Part shown: in pieces, positions 42,715-52,538 of the stretch
Layout: the number at the start of each line of letters is the position of its first letter
How positions within the stretch are numbered: position 1 is the first letter of the stretch
Origin: AP-15 sp963700185
GTDB lineage: Bacteria; Pseudomonadota; Alphaproteobacteria; ATCC43930; CGMCC-115725
Assembly (NCBI GenBank): GCA_963700185.1
Contig: CAVOWP010000031.1
Span: 460,650-524,649, forward strand
Direction of reading: 5' to 3'
Length of the DNA: 64,000 bases
Position numbers and translations under genes: made by a program
Notes under the pieces: generated by a model
What the model saw: only the letters and a program-made list of their open reading frames with translations
What the model was told of the DNA's origin: nothing
Database searches by the model: none

Positions 42715-42871
42715 AGTCGGTAGCTCCATTCAGTCAACCCTTACTTGCGAACAGCGTTGGTACGTCTCGGGTTCCCTCGCGCCGCCGGCACAATCGTCCC
42801 CTTTGATGGGGCTAGGGTCACCACGCCTTTGAGGGTAGATTTGATTAAGCCAACCGACCGCCGACCGAGAG

Positions 42872-44809
42872 ATGGCTACAGTCCGCCGCCTCACCGCGAT
42901 CCTCGCCGCCGATGTGGCGGGGTACTCGCGCCTGATGGGGGCGGACGAGGAAGGCACGCATGAGCGGCTCAGGGCGCATCTCGGGGGACTGGTCGATCCG
43001 AAGATTGCCGAGCACCGTGGACGGGTAGTGAAGAATACCGGCGACGGCTTCCTGGCCGAGTTCGCGAGCGTAATGGACGCTGTCCGGTGCACGGTTGAGA
43101 TGCAGCGAGGGATGGCCGAACGCAACGCGGGCACCCCGCCGGAGCAACGGATCGAATTCCGGGTTGGGATCAACCTTGGCGACGTGATTGCCGAGGAGCA
43201 CGACATCTTCGGCGACGGAGTGAACGTCGCGGCGCGGCTGGAGACGCTGGCCGAGCCCGGTGGCATCTGCATATCGCGAACCGTACGCGATCATATTCGC
43301 GACAAGCTGCCCTACCGCTTCGAGGACATGGGCGAGCAGAGCGTCAAGAACATCGCGCGGCCGGTGCGGGTCTATGCGTTGCGCCCGGAAGCCGTGGCCG
43401 ATTCACCAGTGGCGGGTGTGCCGATAGTAGCGCGGCATCGTCGGCGCAATGTCGTTGCTCCAATAGCGGCGGCCGTTGCAGCGGTGTTCGTCATCGCGGT
43501 CATTGCTTGGTGGCTTTGGCCGGCGACGAGATCTTCTCCGACCGCGACGGTAGCGGGCGCGCCGGTCATCGCCTCCAACACGCAAACCCTCGTCGCGCCG
43601 CGTCTGTCGATCGTCGTTCTGCCGTTCACCAATCTCAGCAACGATCCCGACCAGCAATACTTTGCAGACGGGATCACCGAGGACCTGACGACCGATCTGT
43701 CGCGTATCGCGCACATGCTCGTGATCTCCCGCAATAGCGCGTTCACTTATAAGGACAAGCCGGTCAACGCCAAGCAGATCGGCCGAGAGCTGGGCGTGCG
43801 CTACGTGCTCGAAGGGAGCGTCCAGCGGTCGGGCAATCAGGTCCGCGTCAATGCACAGCTGATTGATGCCGAGACCGACGCGCATCTCTGGGCGGATCGG
43901 TTCGACCGCGACGTGGGCGATCTGTTCGCCCTCCAAAACGAGATTACCGGGCGAATCGGGAACACGCTCGGCAGCGTCGAGCTGATGGTCGCAGAGGCGG
44001 CCCGACCGGTCGAGCGTCCCGACGCACTGGACTACATTTTTCGTGGACGCGCCCGGTATTTCGGGAAGTCGCCGTCGCGCGACAATTATAACGAGGCGAT
44101 TAGCCTATTTGAGCGCGCGTTGGCGCTCGATCCGCAATCCACCGAGGCACAGGGCAATTTGGCGGGCGTACTGGTGAACCGCGTGGTCACTGGAGTGACC
44201 GACTCGATGGCGGACGACCTCGGACGTGCAGAAAGGCTGGTCGACCAAGCCTTGGCTGCTTCGCCAACCTACTCATATGTGCATTACGTCAAAGGCACCG
44301 TGCTGCGCGCACAGCACCGATGCGACGAAGCCATTCCAGAATTCGAGACGGCGCGCACCCTCAATCACAACTCGGTGGGCGCATTACAGGGGCTCGGCTG
44401 GTGCAAACTCAACACCGGGTCTCTAGACGAGGTGATCCCGCTCGCGGAGCAAGCCATTCGCCTCAGCCCCCGCGCTCCCGAGATCGGCTTTCGGTACCAA
44501 CTAATTGGGACTGTAAACTTACTGCAATCACGCACCGACGAGGCGATCGTCTGGCTCGAAAAAGGGCGCAGCGCCATGCCTGCCCTACCGCAATTTCGTG
44601 GCCTCCTCGCCGCCGCCTATGCCCTCAAGGGCGAGACCGAACGCGCCGCCGCCGAACTCGCCGAAGCCCGCAAGCTCGGCGGCGAAGGTTCTTATTCGAG
44701 CATCGCAAAGATGAAGGCCGGCGGATCGTGGTTGGCGCCGAAGATCCGCGCCTTGTTCGAAACCACTTATTTCGTTGGCCTGCACAAGGCCGGAATGCCG
44801 GAGGAGTGA
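42872..44809 (+). CDS. class III adenylate cyclase with TM, FlgO/TolB-like and TPR regions
   Basis: 645 residues. N-terminal catalytic domain (1-170): AILAADVAGYSRLMGADEEG with metal-binding Asp, KNTGDGFLAEF, FRVGINLGDVIAEEHDIFGD and GVNVAARLETLAEPGGICIS. A TM helix at about 193-213 follows. Then comes an extracytoplasmic part starting SIVVLPFTNLSNDPDQQYFA, DGITEDLTTDLSRIAHMLVI, VRYVLEGSVQRSGNQVRVNA, and TPR-like repeats to the end (ALAASPTYSYVHYVKG, AIRLSPRAPEI). These proteins make cAMP in response to unknown envelope or periplasmic cues. They are abundant in Bradyrhizobium-type genomes. Intact. Confidence 0.9.
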   Translation: MATVRRLTAILAADVAGYSRLMGADEEGTHERLRAHLGGLVDPKIAEHRGRVVKNTGDGFLAEFASVMDAVRCTVEMQRGMAERNAGTPPEQRIEFRVGINLGDVIAEEHDIFGDGVNVAARLETLAEPGGICISRTVRDHIRDKLPYRFEDMGEQSVKNIARPVRVYALRPEAVADSPVAGVPIVARHRRRNVVAPIAAAVAAVFVIAVIAWWLWPATRSSPTATVAGAPVIASNTQTLVAPRLSIVVLPFTNLSNDPDQQYFADGITEDLTTDLSRIAHMLVISRNSAFTYKDKPVNAKQIGRELGVRYVLEGSVQRSGNQVRVNAQLIDAETDAHLWADRFDRDVGDLFALQNEITGRIGNTLGSVELMVAEAARPVERPDALDYIFRGRARYFGKSPSRDNYNEAISLFERALALDPQSTEAQGNLAGVLVNRVVTGVTDSMADDLGRAERLVDQALAASPTYSYVHYVKGTVLRAQHRCDEAIPEFETARTLNHNSVGALQGLGWCKLNTGSLDEVIPLAEQAIRLSPRAPEIGFRYQLIGTVNLLQSRTDEAIVWLEKGRSAMPALPQFRGLLAAAYALKGETERAAAELAEARKLGGEGSYSSIAKMKAGGSWLAPKIRALFETTYFVGLHKAGMPEE

Positions 44810-44814
44810 GGCTG

Positions 44815-45410
44815 CTCCCAGGGTACTGCGCGATAAAACCGCCGTCGATGTAGCCAGGGTGCACGGTGTTGACCCGGACACCGGATGGGCCGTATCGGAC
44901 CGCGGCGGCTTTGGAGTAGATCCGCACTGCGCCTTTCGAAACGTGATACGCAGGATGGCCGCTGGTGCTGCCAACAAAACCCATGATCGAGCTGATGTTG
45001 ACGATCGAGCCGCCACCAGTCTTTGCCATCTGCTCGACGGCGAGCTTGGTGCCAAGGAACACGCTGGTCTGATTGACGGCGATTATGCGATGCCAGCCCT
45101 CTAGCCCATTATGGTCGCCAACCGAGCTGCCCGAGATCCCGGCAATGTTCACCAAGATGTCCAACCTGCCATAAGTCACCATCGCCTTGGCTATCAAATC
45201 GATCCACTCCGCCTCGTTGGTGACATCGATCTTCGCGGCCGTGGCCTCCCCGTCATTGGCGCGGATGTCGGCGGCCACCGTTTCGGCATCACTCGCCAGG
45301 ATATCGGCGACAATGACCTTGGCGCCCTCCGCTGCGAACAGCCGCGCTTCGGCTTCACCCATGCCATGGGCGCCACCCGTGATGATCGCAACTTTGTTCT
45401 TTAGACGCAT
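44815..45410 (-). pseudogene. SDR-family oxidoreductase, C-terminus lost
   Basis: From ATG 45410: NAD(P) loop AIITGGAHGMGEAEARLFAA, KIDVTNEAEW, DILVNIAGISGSS, Ser in IVNISSIMG and the YxxxK in HPAYHVSKGAVRIYSKAA. The match ends at VRVNTVHPGYIDGGFIAQ (about residue 195). The last ~55 residues of the usual 250 are missing, and the frame continues antisense into the adenylate cyclase gene. A deletion joined the two convergent genes. Confidence 0.75.
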
Positions 45411-45482
45411 GATCGACCCTCGTTCCCTGGGCCGCGAGCATATCCGTTCAGGATCGTTGTTTGCTATACACGTTTCGGCGGC

Positions 45483-46272
45483 ATGATTAATGAGCAAATG
45501 GCGGACTGGACGGATCAAGTAGCAATCGTCACTGGAAGTTCCCGCGGCATCGGGCGGGCGATTGCGCGAGCCTTGGCAGCGCGGGGCGCGGCGATCTGCA
45601 TCAACTATGCAATCCACGCGGCGGAAGCGGAAGCAGCAGCCAGCGAAATTGAGGCGACTGGCGGGCGCGTAATTGCAATCCAGGCGGATGTCGCCGATGC
45701 CGAGGCGGTGGCGCGAATGGTGGCGCGCACCGAGGCGGAACTCGGGCCGGTCAGCATTCTCGTCAACAATGCCGGCATATCGGCACCGGCAACGCTGGAA
45801 AACTACGACCCGGCGGCAATGGCGCGCATGCGGCGGGTGAATGTGGATGGGGTTATCCACACAATCCGCGCGGTGGCGCCGGGCATGAAGAACCGGGCAT
45901 ATGGCCGCATCGTCAACATCGCCTCGAACGCGGCGATCGGCACCGCGTTACCCGGAACCACATTCTATGCGGCGACGAAGGCCGAGGTGCTGATTCTAAC
46001 GCGGCGTTTTGCAATGGTTGGGACGCAGCGGAATCACCGTGAACGCGGTGGCGCCCGGTTGGATCGTGACCGAGATGGCGCGGGCAGGACGTAGCGAGGA
46101 GGAGTTCCAGGTGCGAGTGCGCAATATGAGCGAGCGCACCATGGTAGGGCGGACGGGGCGGCCAGACGATATTGCTAATGCGGTGGCTTTCCTGGCATCG
46201 CCGAAGTCGGGGTTCGTGACAGCGCAGGTGCTTACTGTCGATGGTGGGCGGATGGACTATATCGGGCAATAG
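45483..46272 (+). pseudogene. SDR-family oxidoreductase (FabG-like), frameshifted
   Basis: Residues 1-~178 in one frame: AIVTGSSRGIGRAIARALAA, ILVNNAGISAPATLENYDPA, GRIVNIASNAAIG and TFYAATKAEVLILTRRFAM (catalytic YxxxK). From about 46010 the rest, LGRSGITVNAVAPGWIVTEM, RTGRPDDIANAVAFLASPKS, VLTVDGGRMDYIGQ, is in the next frame. One base change near 46005-46020 would restore a ~262-residue enzyme. It is divergent from the truncated SDR at 45410. Confidence 0.8.
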
Positions 46273-47090
46273 CAAAGCCGAACACATCGATGACGCCACA
46301 CGTCAGCGACTGCGCCACACGCTGTGGCATTACTACAGTGTTCCCATTTCGTTCTGGATCATATAAAAGGAAAAGCCTGAGCGGTTTTACCGACCGACCC
46401 AGGCTTATCTCTGATCGTCTGTAGCGGCAGTCCGATCGAGTTCCGATCCTTATATAGCAGGATCGGGCGCAACCCGCAAGAATGTGCCGCTCACCGGGTT
46501 ACCCGTTCTCCCTCTCAAACGGTGGAGCAGGCGGCGAATGTGGTTGCCGCGACGCGTGAAAAATACCGGGCAACGCTGCGCCAATTGCGACCCGGTGCCC
46601 ATACGACGGCCCGCCACGGGGCTGAACGGTGAAAGAGCATGCGGTGCGAGTCTGGAACCGCGTGGGGGTGAGCCGAAAAATCACCCCGGCAGAATCACGC
46701 TACGGCGTGGGGGCGAAAGCCCAGGGCACCCGAGTATGCGTCCAATGATGCAAAATCGAGCCAAATCGATTTCTGGCGTATTGGACTGGCCTAAAAGACA
46801 CAGGCCACCTTCGATCATATCGGAGGGCAGAAAGGGCGACAGCTTTGTCTTGAGAAAAATCCCGCGAAATTCGCTTCAAAACGAAAGTCGGTCGACCGAA
46901 CAAATGGCGGCAACCCGTTCGCCGTCAGCAACGACGGAATGCGTGACGAGGTCATTGCGAGATACCGCTCAAAGATCGTCCAGCAGCCGCTGGTCATGTC
47001 GGCATTAAGCGAACTCCGCGGCAAGCACCTCGCTCGATACCATTACCGGACGGGTCGTGATATTGCCTGCGATGACTGCGAGAGGGTTCT
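46273..47090. other. no confident gene
   Basis: 818 bases. Near 46377-46413, AAGCCTG and CAGGCTT can pair, with inner CGGTTTTACCG, but without a T-run. Around 46640-46740 there are paired GC stretches (GGGGGTGA...TCACCCC, GGGGGCGAAAGCCC). These hairpins could be structured RNA or a repeat, but I cannot name a class. No protein is supported. Confidence 0.35.
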
Positions 47091-47984
47091 ATGCCGGATA
47101 AAGGTCCGCGGGTCTTCCTCGACTACGATCAAGCAGCGCTCGACGCAGCTTATGACCAGGCCGCCTACGCGCCGAATCGTGAGCAACTGATCAAACGCCG
47201 AATCCGCGACAGCCAACTGGCGCGCCATCCCATCGGCGAGCCCGAGCGCGTTGCGTATGGCTCGGCCGAGATCGAGCGATTGGACATATACCGCGCCCGA
47301 CGCAAACTGGCGCCGGGCTTCATCTTCATTCATGGCGGGGCTTGGCGCAGCGGGCGCTCGAAGGATTTCGCAGCTCCAGCCGAAATGTTCCTGGCCGCCG
47401 GAGCGCATTATGTCGTTCCCGACTTCGCCTGGGTACAGGATGTCGGCGGCAACCTGATGGTTCTCGCCGACCAGGTCTGCCGCGCCGTCGCTTGGGTGTA
47501 CAAGAATGCCGCTCGTTTCGACGGCGACCCCGATCGGCTCTATATCGGTGGCCAATCGTCTGGTGGGCACCTCGCCGCGGTCGCGCTGACAACAGATTGG
47601 CAGCGCCAGTTCAACCTGCCTGCCGACATCGTCAAGGGCGGCATGTGCATCAGCGGCATGTACGACCTGACGCCGGTGCGGTTATCGGCACGCAGCCGCT
47701 ATGTCGCGTTCGATGACGCCACTGTAGCCGCACTGAGCCCATTACGGCATCTCGATCGGCTGCACGCGCCGTTGGTCGTCGCCTACGGCACCTGCGGAAC
47801 TCCTGAATTCCAGCGCCAGAATCGCGAATTCGCCGCCGCGGTTGAAGCCAGCGGCAAGGTGGTAGAGCTGCTGGTCGGCGAGCATTACAACCATTTCGAG
47901 TTACCCGAGACGCTCGGCAACCCATATGGTCTGCTAGGGCGCGCAGCACTCGGCCTGATGGGTTTGGCATCGGCGTCGCCATAG
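47091..47984 (+). CDS. alpha/beta hydrolase, kynurenine-formamidase-like
   Basis: 297 residues. The oxyanion motif FIFIHGGAWRSGRSKDF, the nucleophile elbow YIGGQSSGGHLAAVAL (Ser), and the catalytic His in GEHYNHFELPETLGN are present. The N-terminal YDQAAYAPNREQLIKRR and the length match the alpha/beta-hydrolase type of arylformamidase (N-formylkynurenine hydrolysis). Related carbamate/ester hydrolases are possible. GAGAGGG precedes the ATG. No other kynurenine-pathway gene is nearby. Confidence 0.8.
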   Translation: MPDKGPRVFLDYDQAALDAAYDQAAYAPNREQLIKRRIRDSQLARHPIGEPERVAYGSAEIERLDIYRARRKLAPGFIFIHGGAWRSGRSKDFAAPAEMFLAAGAHYVVPDFAWVQDVGGNLMVLADQVCRAVAWVYKNAARFDGDPDRLYIGGQSSGGHLAAVALTTDWQRQFNLPADIVKGGMCISGMYDLTPVRLSARSRYVAFDDATVAALSPLRHLDRLHAPLVVAYGTCGTPEFQRQNREFAAAVEASGKVVELLVGEHYNHFELPETLGNPYGLLGRAALGLMGLASASP

Positions 47985-48164
47985 CAGGTCTATTTTAGCT
48001 GAAATGGGTTGGCGTGTGTCTTGCGGCTGGCTGCCGTTCAACTTCTCTACAAGCCCGGCGATCTGGGCCTGCAACTCCAACCGCTTCTCGGGGTTGCTTC
48101 GCTGGGTCGCCACCCAGGACAACGGCAATATTGGACTTGTCGTACCCAGCCTGTCAGTGGTAGC

Positions 48165-49253
48165 ATGACCTCTGAGATAGAAACGTTACAGGAGGTCGGG
48201 GATTTTTCTCCCGCTCAATCGATGCCGTTTGCTATGCCACAATATTCTCGTACACAGGTCAACGCTGCCGGCGATACCCTGATGAAACTGCGCGCCGAAG
48301 GATGGTGGCGGACCACCGAAACCAGAGCGGCGTATTCTCGGCATAGCGGACCATTGCTTCATATGAGGATGTTACTAACCAGTAATTCTACAGGAATAGA
48401 TCAATATTCGTTGATAGCGCAACGAATTAAACGGCTATCTTCAATAGAAGCCAAGCTATTGCGTTTTAATACCATGCATCTAACTCAAATGCAAGATATC
48501 GGAGGATGTCGGGCTATAGTTGGTTCTATCAGAGATGTACACGCGCTTGCTGAAAAATTGGAACGTAGCAAAACGCAACATATCTTTGATCATAAAGATG
48601 ATTATATCTCGCGACCGCAAGATACGGGATATCGTGGCATACATCTTATATATCGATTTTCGTCAGCAAAGGCGATGTTGAAGTGCAAAGGGCTCAAAAT
48701 AGAAATGCAAATTCGCTCTCCGCTGCAACACGCATGGGCTACCGCCGTGGAGACTGTTGGCATGTTTACTCGTCAAGCATTGAAGTCGAGCCAAGGAGAG
48801 GCAGAATGGTTGCGATTCTTTGAATTGATGGGGACCGTCATTGCGGTAAAAGAAGATACTCCTCGCGTGCAAAACACCCCGTTTGATAATAATGAGCTTA
48901 TTGACGAGGTTGGAGAACACGAGCAGCTACTAGACATAATCCAGCGTCTCCATACGTTCAGGCAAGCGTTACGGGAGATAGAGGAGCCAACGGCCGTAAA
49001 TGCTCGGTATTTTTTATTGGAAATGGACCCAAACGCGCAATCTATTACAATCACAGGATTTAGATCGGAAGAATTGTTCCGAGCCACCGATAGGTATACA
49101 GAAGCAGAAAAGAAGGTGACAGAATCCGGAGGTGATGCTGTGCTGGTATCAGTCGATTCGCTCGCTGCTCTACGTCGCGCGTATCCCAATTATTTTTTGG
49201 ATACCAAAGTGTTTTTGGATTTGTTGGAAGGCTCGTTGCGAGATGGAATTTGA
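48165..49253 (+). CDS. RelA/SpoT-synthetase-domain protein
   Basis: 362 residues from ATG 48165. The alarmone-synthetase motifs are intact: AQRIKRLSSIEAK (ATP site), QDIGGCRAIVG, DTGYRGIHLIYRF (G-loop region with Tyr and His) and LKIEMQIRSPLQHAWATAVE. No HD hydrolase or TGS domain is present. The C-terminal ~170 residues are a helical region of unknown role. The gene has lower GC and different codon use from its neighbours, a sign of transfer, and lies beside an IS1595 element. Single-domain synthetases of this size include housekeeping SAS enzymes, toxSAS toxins and phage-defence CapRel-like proteins. No antitoxin is evident. Confidence 0.85.
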   Translation: MTSEIETLQEVGDFSPAQSMPFAMPQYSRTQVNAAGDTLMKLRAEGWWRTTETRAAYSRHSGPLLHMRMLLTSNSTGIDQYSLIAQRIKRLSSIEAKLLRFNTMHLTQMQDIGGCRAIVGSIRDVHALAEKLERSKTQHIFDHKDDYISRPQDTGYRGIHLIYRFSSAKAMLKCKGLKIEMQIRSPLQHAWATAVETVGMFTRQALKSSQGEAEWLRFFELMGTVIAVKEDTPRVQNTPFDNNELIDEVGEHEQLLDIIQRLHTFRQALREIEEPTAVNARYFLLEMDPNAQSITITGFRSEELFRATDRYTEAEKKVTESGGDAVLVSVDSLAALRRAYPNYFLDTKVFLDLLEGSLRDGI

Positions 49254-49423
49254 GTGCGCAATACAATCTTCCGAAACTGGCGATCGAACGCTTCCGGGTC
49301 GTCGTCCGCATCGACCTCGCGAGCGAATTCGCGGAATCGCTCATACTGCGCTTTATCCTCAATCTTGCGGCTTGGCGGCTTGGTGGCCGTCTTCCGCGCC
49401 GTTCTCGTCTTCGTCGCTGCCAT
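49190..49423 (-). CDS. small conserved soluble protein
   Basis: 77 residues: a Lys/Arg/Thr-rich start, then IEDKAQYERFREFAREVDAD, DDPEAFDRQFRKIVLRTQIP. 'DKAQxERFxExAxExxADDxPExFDRxFxKI' is a pattern I know from many alphaproteobacterial small proteins. Its 3' end overlaps the RelA/SpoT gene by 64 bases, so the last ~20 residues were probably replaced when that gene was inserted. Confidence 0.55.
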   Translation of the reverse strand: MAATKTRTARKTATKPPSRKIEDKAQYERFREFAREVDADDDPEAFDRQFRKIVLRTQIPSRNEPSNKSKNTLVSKK

Positions 49424-49479
49424 CGAACGGGAGCCTCAATTGCACAGGCTCCCTATATGGCGCGTCAAGCCAGAGAGGT

Positions 49480-50424
49480 CTAGACGGTTTCGGGTTGGGG
49501 GGCGGTTTGGCTACGAGTCGTTCGGTAAGTCAACCGCTTGCCGATGATGCCGCGGATCGCGCGCTCGGTCCGCTCAATATCGTCAACGCCGAGAGCGATT
49601 CGGTTGCTGTAACGGAAGTCGAACTCGGCGAGGTAACGGTGAAGGTGTTCCTCGCTGACGTGTTGATAGATGCCGTAGATACCACGCTTCAAGATCGAAA
49701 AGTAATTCTCTGCGGCATTAGTAGAGGCGTCACCGCGCACGTATTCATCTTGCGAATGGTTGACAGTTCGGTGACTAGCGAAACGCTCGCCAGCCTTCCA
49801 GTAGACACCGCTTTCGTCAATGCGCAGGTGGGAAGCGACGTCGATTTCGGCTTCAAGGATGGGCCGCAGATTGGCTGCATTCACTTCCGGGACGTGGCGC
49901 GACCGGACGCGGCCGTTGCGTTCAACGAGCGCCACTACGGCTTTCTTAGGCGGTGGAGCCTTGTAGGCTCTGTTGCGCGCTTTGCCGCCGATAAAAGTCT
50001 CGTCCGCTTCCACAAATATTCCGCCGCCACCGAGCAGGCCAGTCGAACCGTCCTCGCTCATTGCTTCGCGGATGCGGTGCCCGATGAACCACCCAGTTTT
50101 GAAATCGACGCCCAAAACCCGGCAGAACTGATTTGCGCTGAAACCCTTCTTGCTGCTGCACAACAGATGCATAGCCTGAAGCCAGACATGCATCGGAATG
50201 TGGCTTTTCTCAAAAATGGTGCCGACCTTGACGGTGAACGGCTTACGGCAGGCGTAGCACTTGTAAACGCCGATCCGGGTGCTCTTCCCATTCAGCGGAC
50301 CGCTCTTGTCAATTACGCCGCAGTGCGGGCATACCCGACCGTCCGGCCAGACGATCGCCTCGACGTAGGCATAGGCGGCTTGTTCGTTGCGGAAACGGGG
50401 TTCGTCGAGGACTGGCCTTGGCAT
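49480..50424 (-). CDS. IS1595-family transposase
   Basis: 314 residues. N-terminal zinc ribbon CPHCGVIDKSG...YKCYACRKPF, then FTVKVGTIFEKSHIPMHVWL, QAMHLLCSSKKGFSANQFCR and VDFKTGWFIGHRIREAM. The ISXO2-like catalytic domain follows: GGIFVEADETFIGGKARN, ASHLRIDESGVYWKAG, VNHSQDEYVRGDASTNAAEN and YFSILKRGIYGIYQHVSEEH. It is intact, with its own promoter (TTGACG - 16 - TATATA, minus strand 50446-50473) and AAGGAG ribosome site. Element ends were not resolved. Confidence 0.9.
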   Translation of the reverse strand: MPRPVLDEPRFRNEQAAYAYVEAIVWPDGRVCPHCGVIDKSGPLNGKSTRIGVYKCYACRKPFTVKVGTIFEKSHIPMHVWLQAMHLLCSSKKGFSANQFCRVLGVDFKTGWFIGHRIREAMSEDGSTGLLGGGGIFVEADETFIGGKARNRAYKAPPPKKAVVALVERNGRVRSRHVPEVNAANLRPILEAEIDVASHLRIDESGVYWKAGERFASHRTVNHSQDEYVRGDASTNAAENYFSILKRGIYGIYQHVSEEHLHRYLAEFDFRYSNRIALGVDDIERTERAIRGIIGKRLTYRTTRSQTAPQPETV

Positions 50425-50445
50425 GATCTATCTCCTTGAAGGAAA

Positions 50446-50473
50446 TATATAATGCCGCTTCGTGGTACGTCAA
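50446..50473 (-). promoter_or_regulatory. promoter of the IS1595 transposase
   Basis: On the minus strand TTGACG at 50473-50468 and TATATA at 50451-50446, 16 bases apart, 22 bases before the start codon. Confidence 0.5.
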
Positions 50474-51096
50474 GTCCAATATTGCCGATGTTGGCGGGCT
50501 TATCGAGCATGGGCTGCTCGACCGTATGCATCGGGACGACCCGGACCAGGTCCAACGAGCATTGCATGCGTTTCTCGACAAAACACTCGCCGGCGTAGTG
50601 AATCACCGGTGACGCGCAAGTTCCTTTGGCCCCATCGAGCGGATGCAGAAGCCGCTGACGGCGGCCGATTGGAACCGCCTGGAGGATGCGCTGGCTCCCG
50701 CCTCGGTTTTGGACGCTCGATCCCATTGAAGAATTCCGAGCCATGTTCGACGGCTCCGACTGGACCATCCGCGGGCGCCAGGGCGGCAGGCGCATTGCAT
50801 CAAACGACGATCTCCTTACGGCCCGATCCGCGATCTCGGCGAGCTATTCATCGAATTGGCCGGATCGGAGGAGATCGAGGACTATTTCCGGGTCATCCAG
50901 TATTAAGATCGAGGCATAACCGTTCGTCGAGTGCACCGTCCGGCGTCGAGATGGCGATAGCCTGGTTTACCAACGCGTTGCCCAACTCGGCTCGCAAATT
51001 GACTACAGCAACGCCAGCATCTCCCAAGGGCCACGACAGGGCGCAACGTCAGCCATATGCCGCAGAGTGCTTCGCGGACACGGCTAGGACGGATAC
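50474..51096. other. gene scraps, none assignable
   Basis: Short protein-like pieces in different frames: IEHGLLDRMHRDDPDQVQRA and ALHAFLDKTLAGVVNHR at ~50490-50613; RDLGELFIELAGSEEIEDYF with RVIQY-stop to ~50907. They look like remains of one or two destroyed genes. I cannot name the family. Confidence 0.4.
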
Positions 51097-51821
51097 ATGA
51101 AATTGCCGCGCGCGATCCTGTTCGATCTGGACGACACGATCCTCGTCGCGTTTGGGCCGGCGCAGTCGCAGTGGCAACGCACCATAGCCGCTTTCGCCGA
51201 CCCGCTCGGGCCGATCGAGGCGACGGTCATTGCGGCTCGATCGAAGCGGCCTCGACCGAATTATGGGCCGATCCGGCGCGGCACAAATACTGGCGCCGCC
51301 GCACCGGCGCCGCGCGCCGCCGGATCGTCGCGACCGCCTTTGCCGCGCTCGCGGCGGCCGGCCATCCGGTGCCGGCCGAGGCGATCGGTGACGCATTGGC
51401 CGACGCCTATAACGCCCTGCACGACGAGGAATTTTCGCTGTTCCCCGATGCGCACGAGACCCTCGACCGGCTGAAGGAGTTGGGCATCAAGTTGGCGCTG
51501 ATCACCAACGGGGCCGCCGAGCCGCAGCGCGCCAAGGTCGTGCGTTTCGCCCTCGAACACCGTTTCGACCACATCCAGATCGAGGGCGAGCACGGCTTCG
51601 GCAAGCCCGAGGAGCGAGCCTACAATCATGCGATGGAAGTGCTCGGCGTCGGCCCGCACGAGACCTGGATGGTCGGCGACAATCTTGAATGGGAAATCGT
51701 GGCACCGCAACGGCTCGGCATTTACGCGATCTGGCACGACGGTTACGGCGTCGGGCTACCCCGCAACTCCCCGATCCGGCCCGACCGCATCATCCGCCGC
51801 CTGTCGGAATTGCTGCTGTAA
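51097..51821 (+). pseudogene. HAD-superfamily hydrolase, frameshifted
   Basis: Motif I (MKLPRAILFDLDDTILVAFG) is in the frame from ATG 51097. From about 51230 the rest is in another frame: EAASTELWADPARHKYWRRR, motif II LALITNGAAEPQRAKVV, the motif III Lys in EHGFGKPEERAYNHAMEVLG, motif IV MVGDNLEWEIVAPQRLGIYA. All catalytic residues exist, but a single shift near 51225-51245 separates the nucleophile Asp from the others. Otherwise ~240 residues, like phosphoglycolate-phosphatase-type HADs. Confidence 0.8.
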
Positions 51822-51944
51822 CCGAGCTTCTTTGGTGTGCCAGCCGGGTGGTGGCATTGCTTTGGTTTATGGCGGGCACCGCCGCCAGCGCGCAGACCGG
51901 TCCTGGCGTCGGTTACGATCGTGCAGCCCTGTGAGTTACCCGAC

Positions 51945-52165
51945 CTCACCGGCGTCAAACGCGGCTTCCCGGAAATCGACATACGCATCGGGATCGCCAC
52001 TGGCGATGTTGTGATGGGCAGCATCGGCTCGGAGCAGACCCGCAACTATACGGTTATCGGCAATACCGTGAATTTGGCATCGCGCCTCGAAGGCGCTAAC
52101 AAGACCTACGGCACGCGCGTGCTGATCAGCGAGGCGACCAACCCTTCGTTTCGGAATTATGTAGC
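51945..52165 (+). pseudogene. class III nucleotidyl cyclase fragment
   Basis: IDIRIGIATGDVVMGSIGSE, QTRNYTVIGNTVNLASRLEG and ANKTYGTRVLISEAT: the C-terminal half of a cyclase catalytic domain with the conserved N-x-x-x-R. The first half and any sensor domain are absent. At 52165 it joins the 3' end of an unrelated secreted protein gene. Confidence 0.75.
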
Positions 52166-52173
52166 AAACACAC

Positions 52174-52428
52174 CTAGTTGTGCATGTTTTCGCGAGACAA
52201 ATTCCTGTGCATCTTCGAAATGCAATGGCCCCAATGCCAGCGACCCCAATGATCCTGCCACTGGGTGCGCCGATATCCGTACCCGCATCCGTTTGCCGCG
52301 GGTACGATCGGGGAGACCGTGAGTCCTGTTGGAACGACTTTGCTTGGAGGCAAGGGGGCGGCTTGCGCCGAGATCGTCGATAGAGCTACCAAGCCGGCAC
52401 AGGTCGCGATGATGATGACGCGTATCAA
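52174..52428 (-). CDS. small secreted His/Trp-rich protein
   Basis: 84 residues from TTG 52428, which has GAGGAG at ideal spacing. Signal peptide LIRVIIIATCAGLVALSTIS (cleaved after AQA). The mature protein ends with the conserved CGYGYRRTQWQDHWGRWHWG motif (GHC follows), found in many small exported rhizobial proteins. The Cys pair and His/Trp cluster may bind metal. The last ~15 residues (ISKMHRNLSRENMHN) may be altered by the junction at 52170. Confidence 0.65.
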   Translation of the reverse strand: MIRVIIIATCAGLVALSTISAQAAPLPPSKVVPTGLTVSPIVPAANGCGYGYRRTQWQDHWGRWHWGHCISKMHRNLSRENMHN

Positions 52429-52538
52429 CGTTCGCTCCTCAGATCGTGTGGCACCACCAGGATAGCGAAGGGCGGGCGGGGCGTTAAGCCCCGTTCGCCA
52501 TGGAGCCATCGCGGTTAGGATCGCCACGATCAGCGCGT

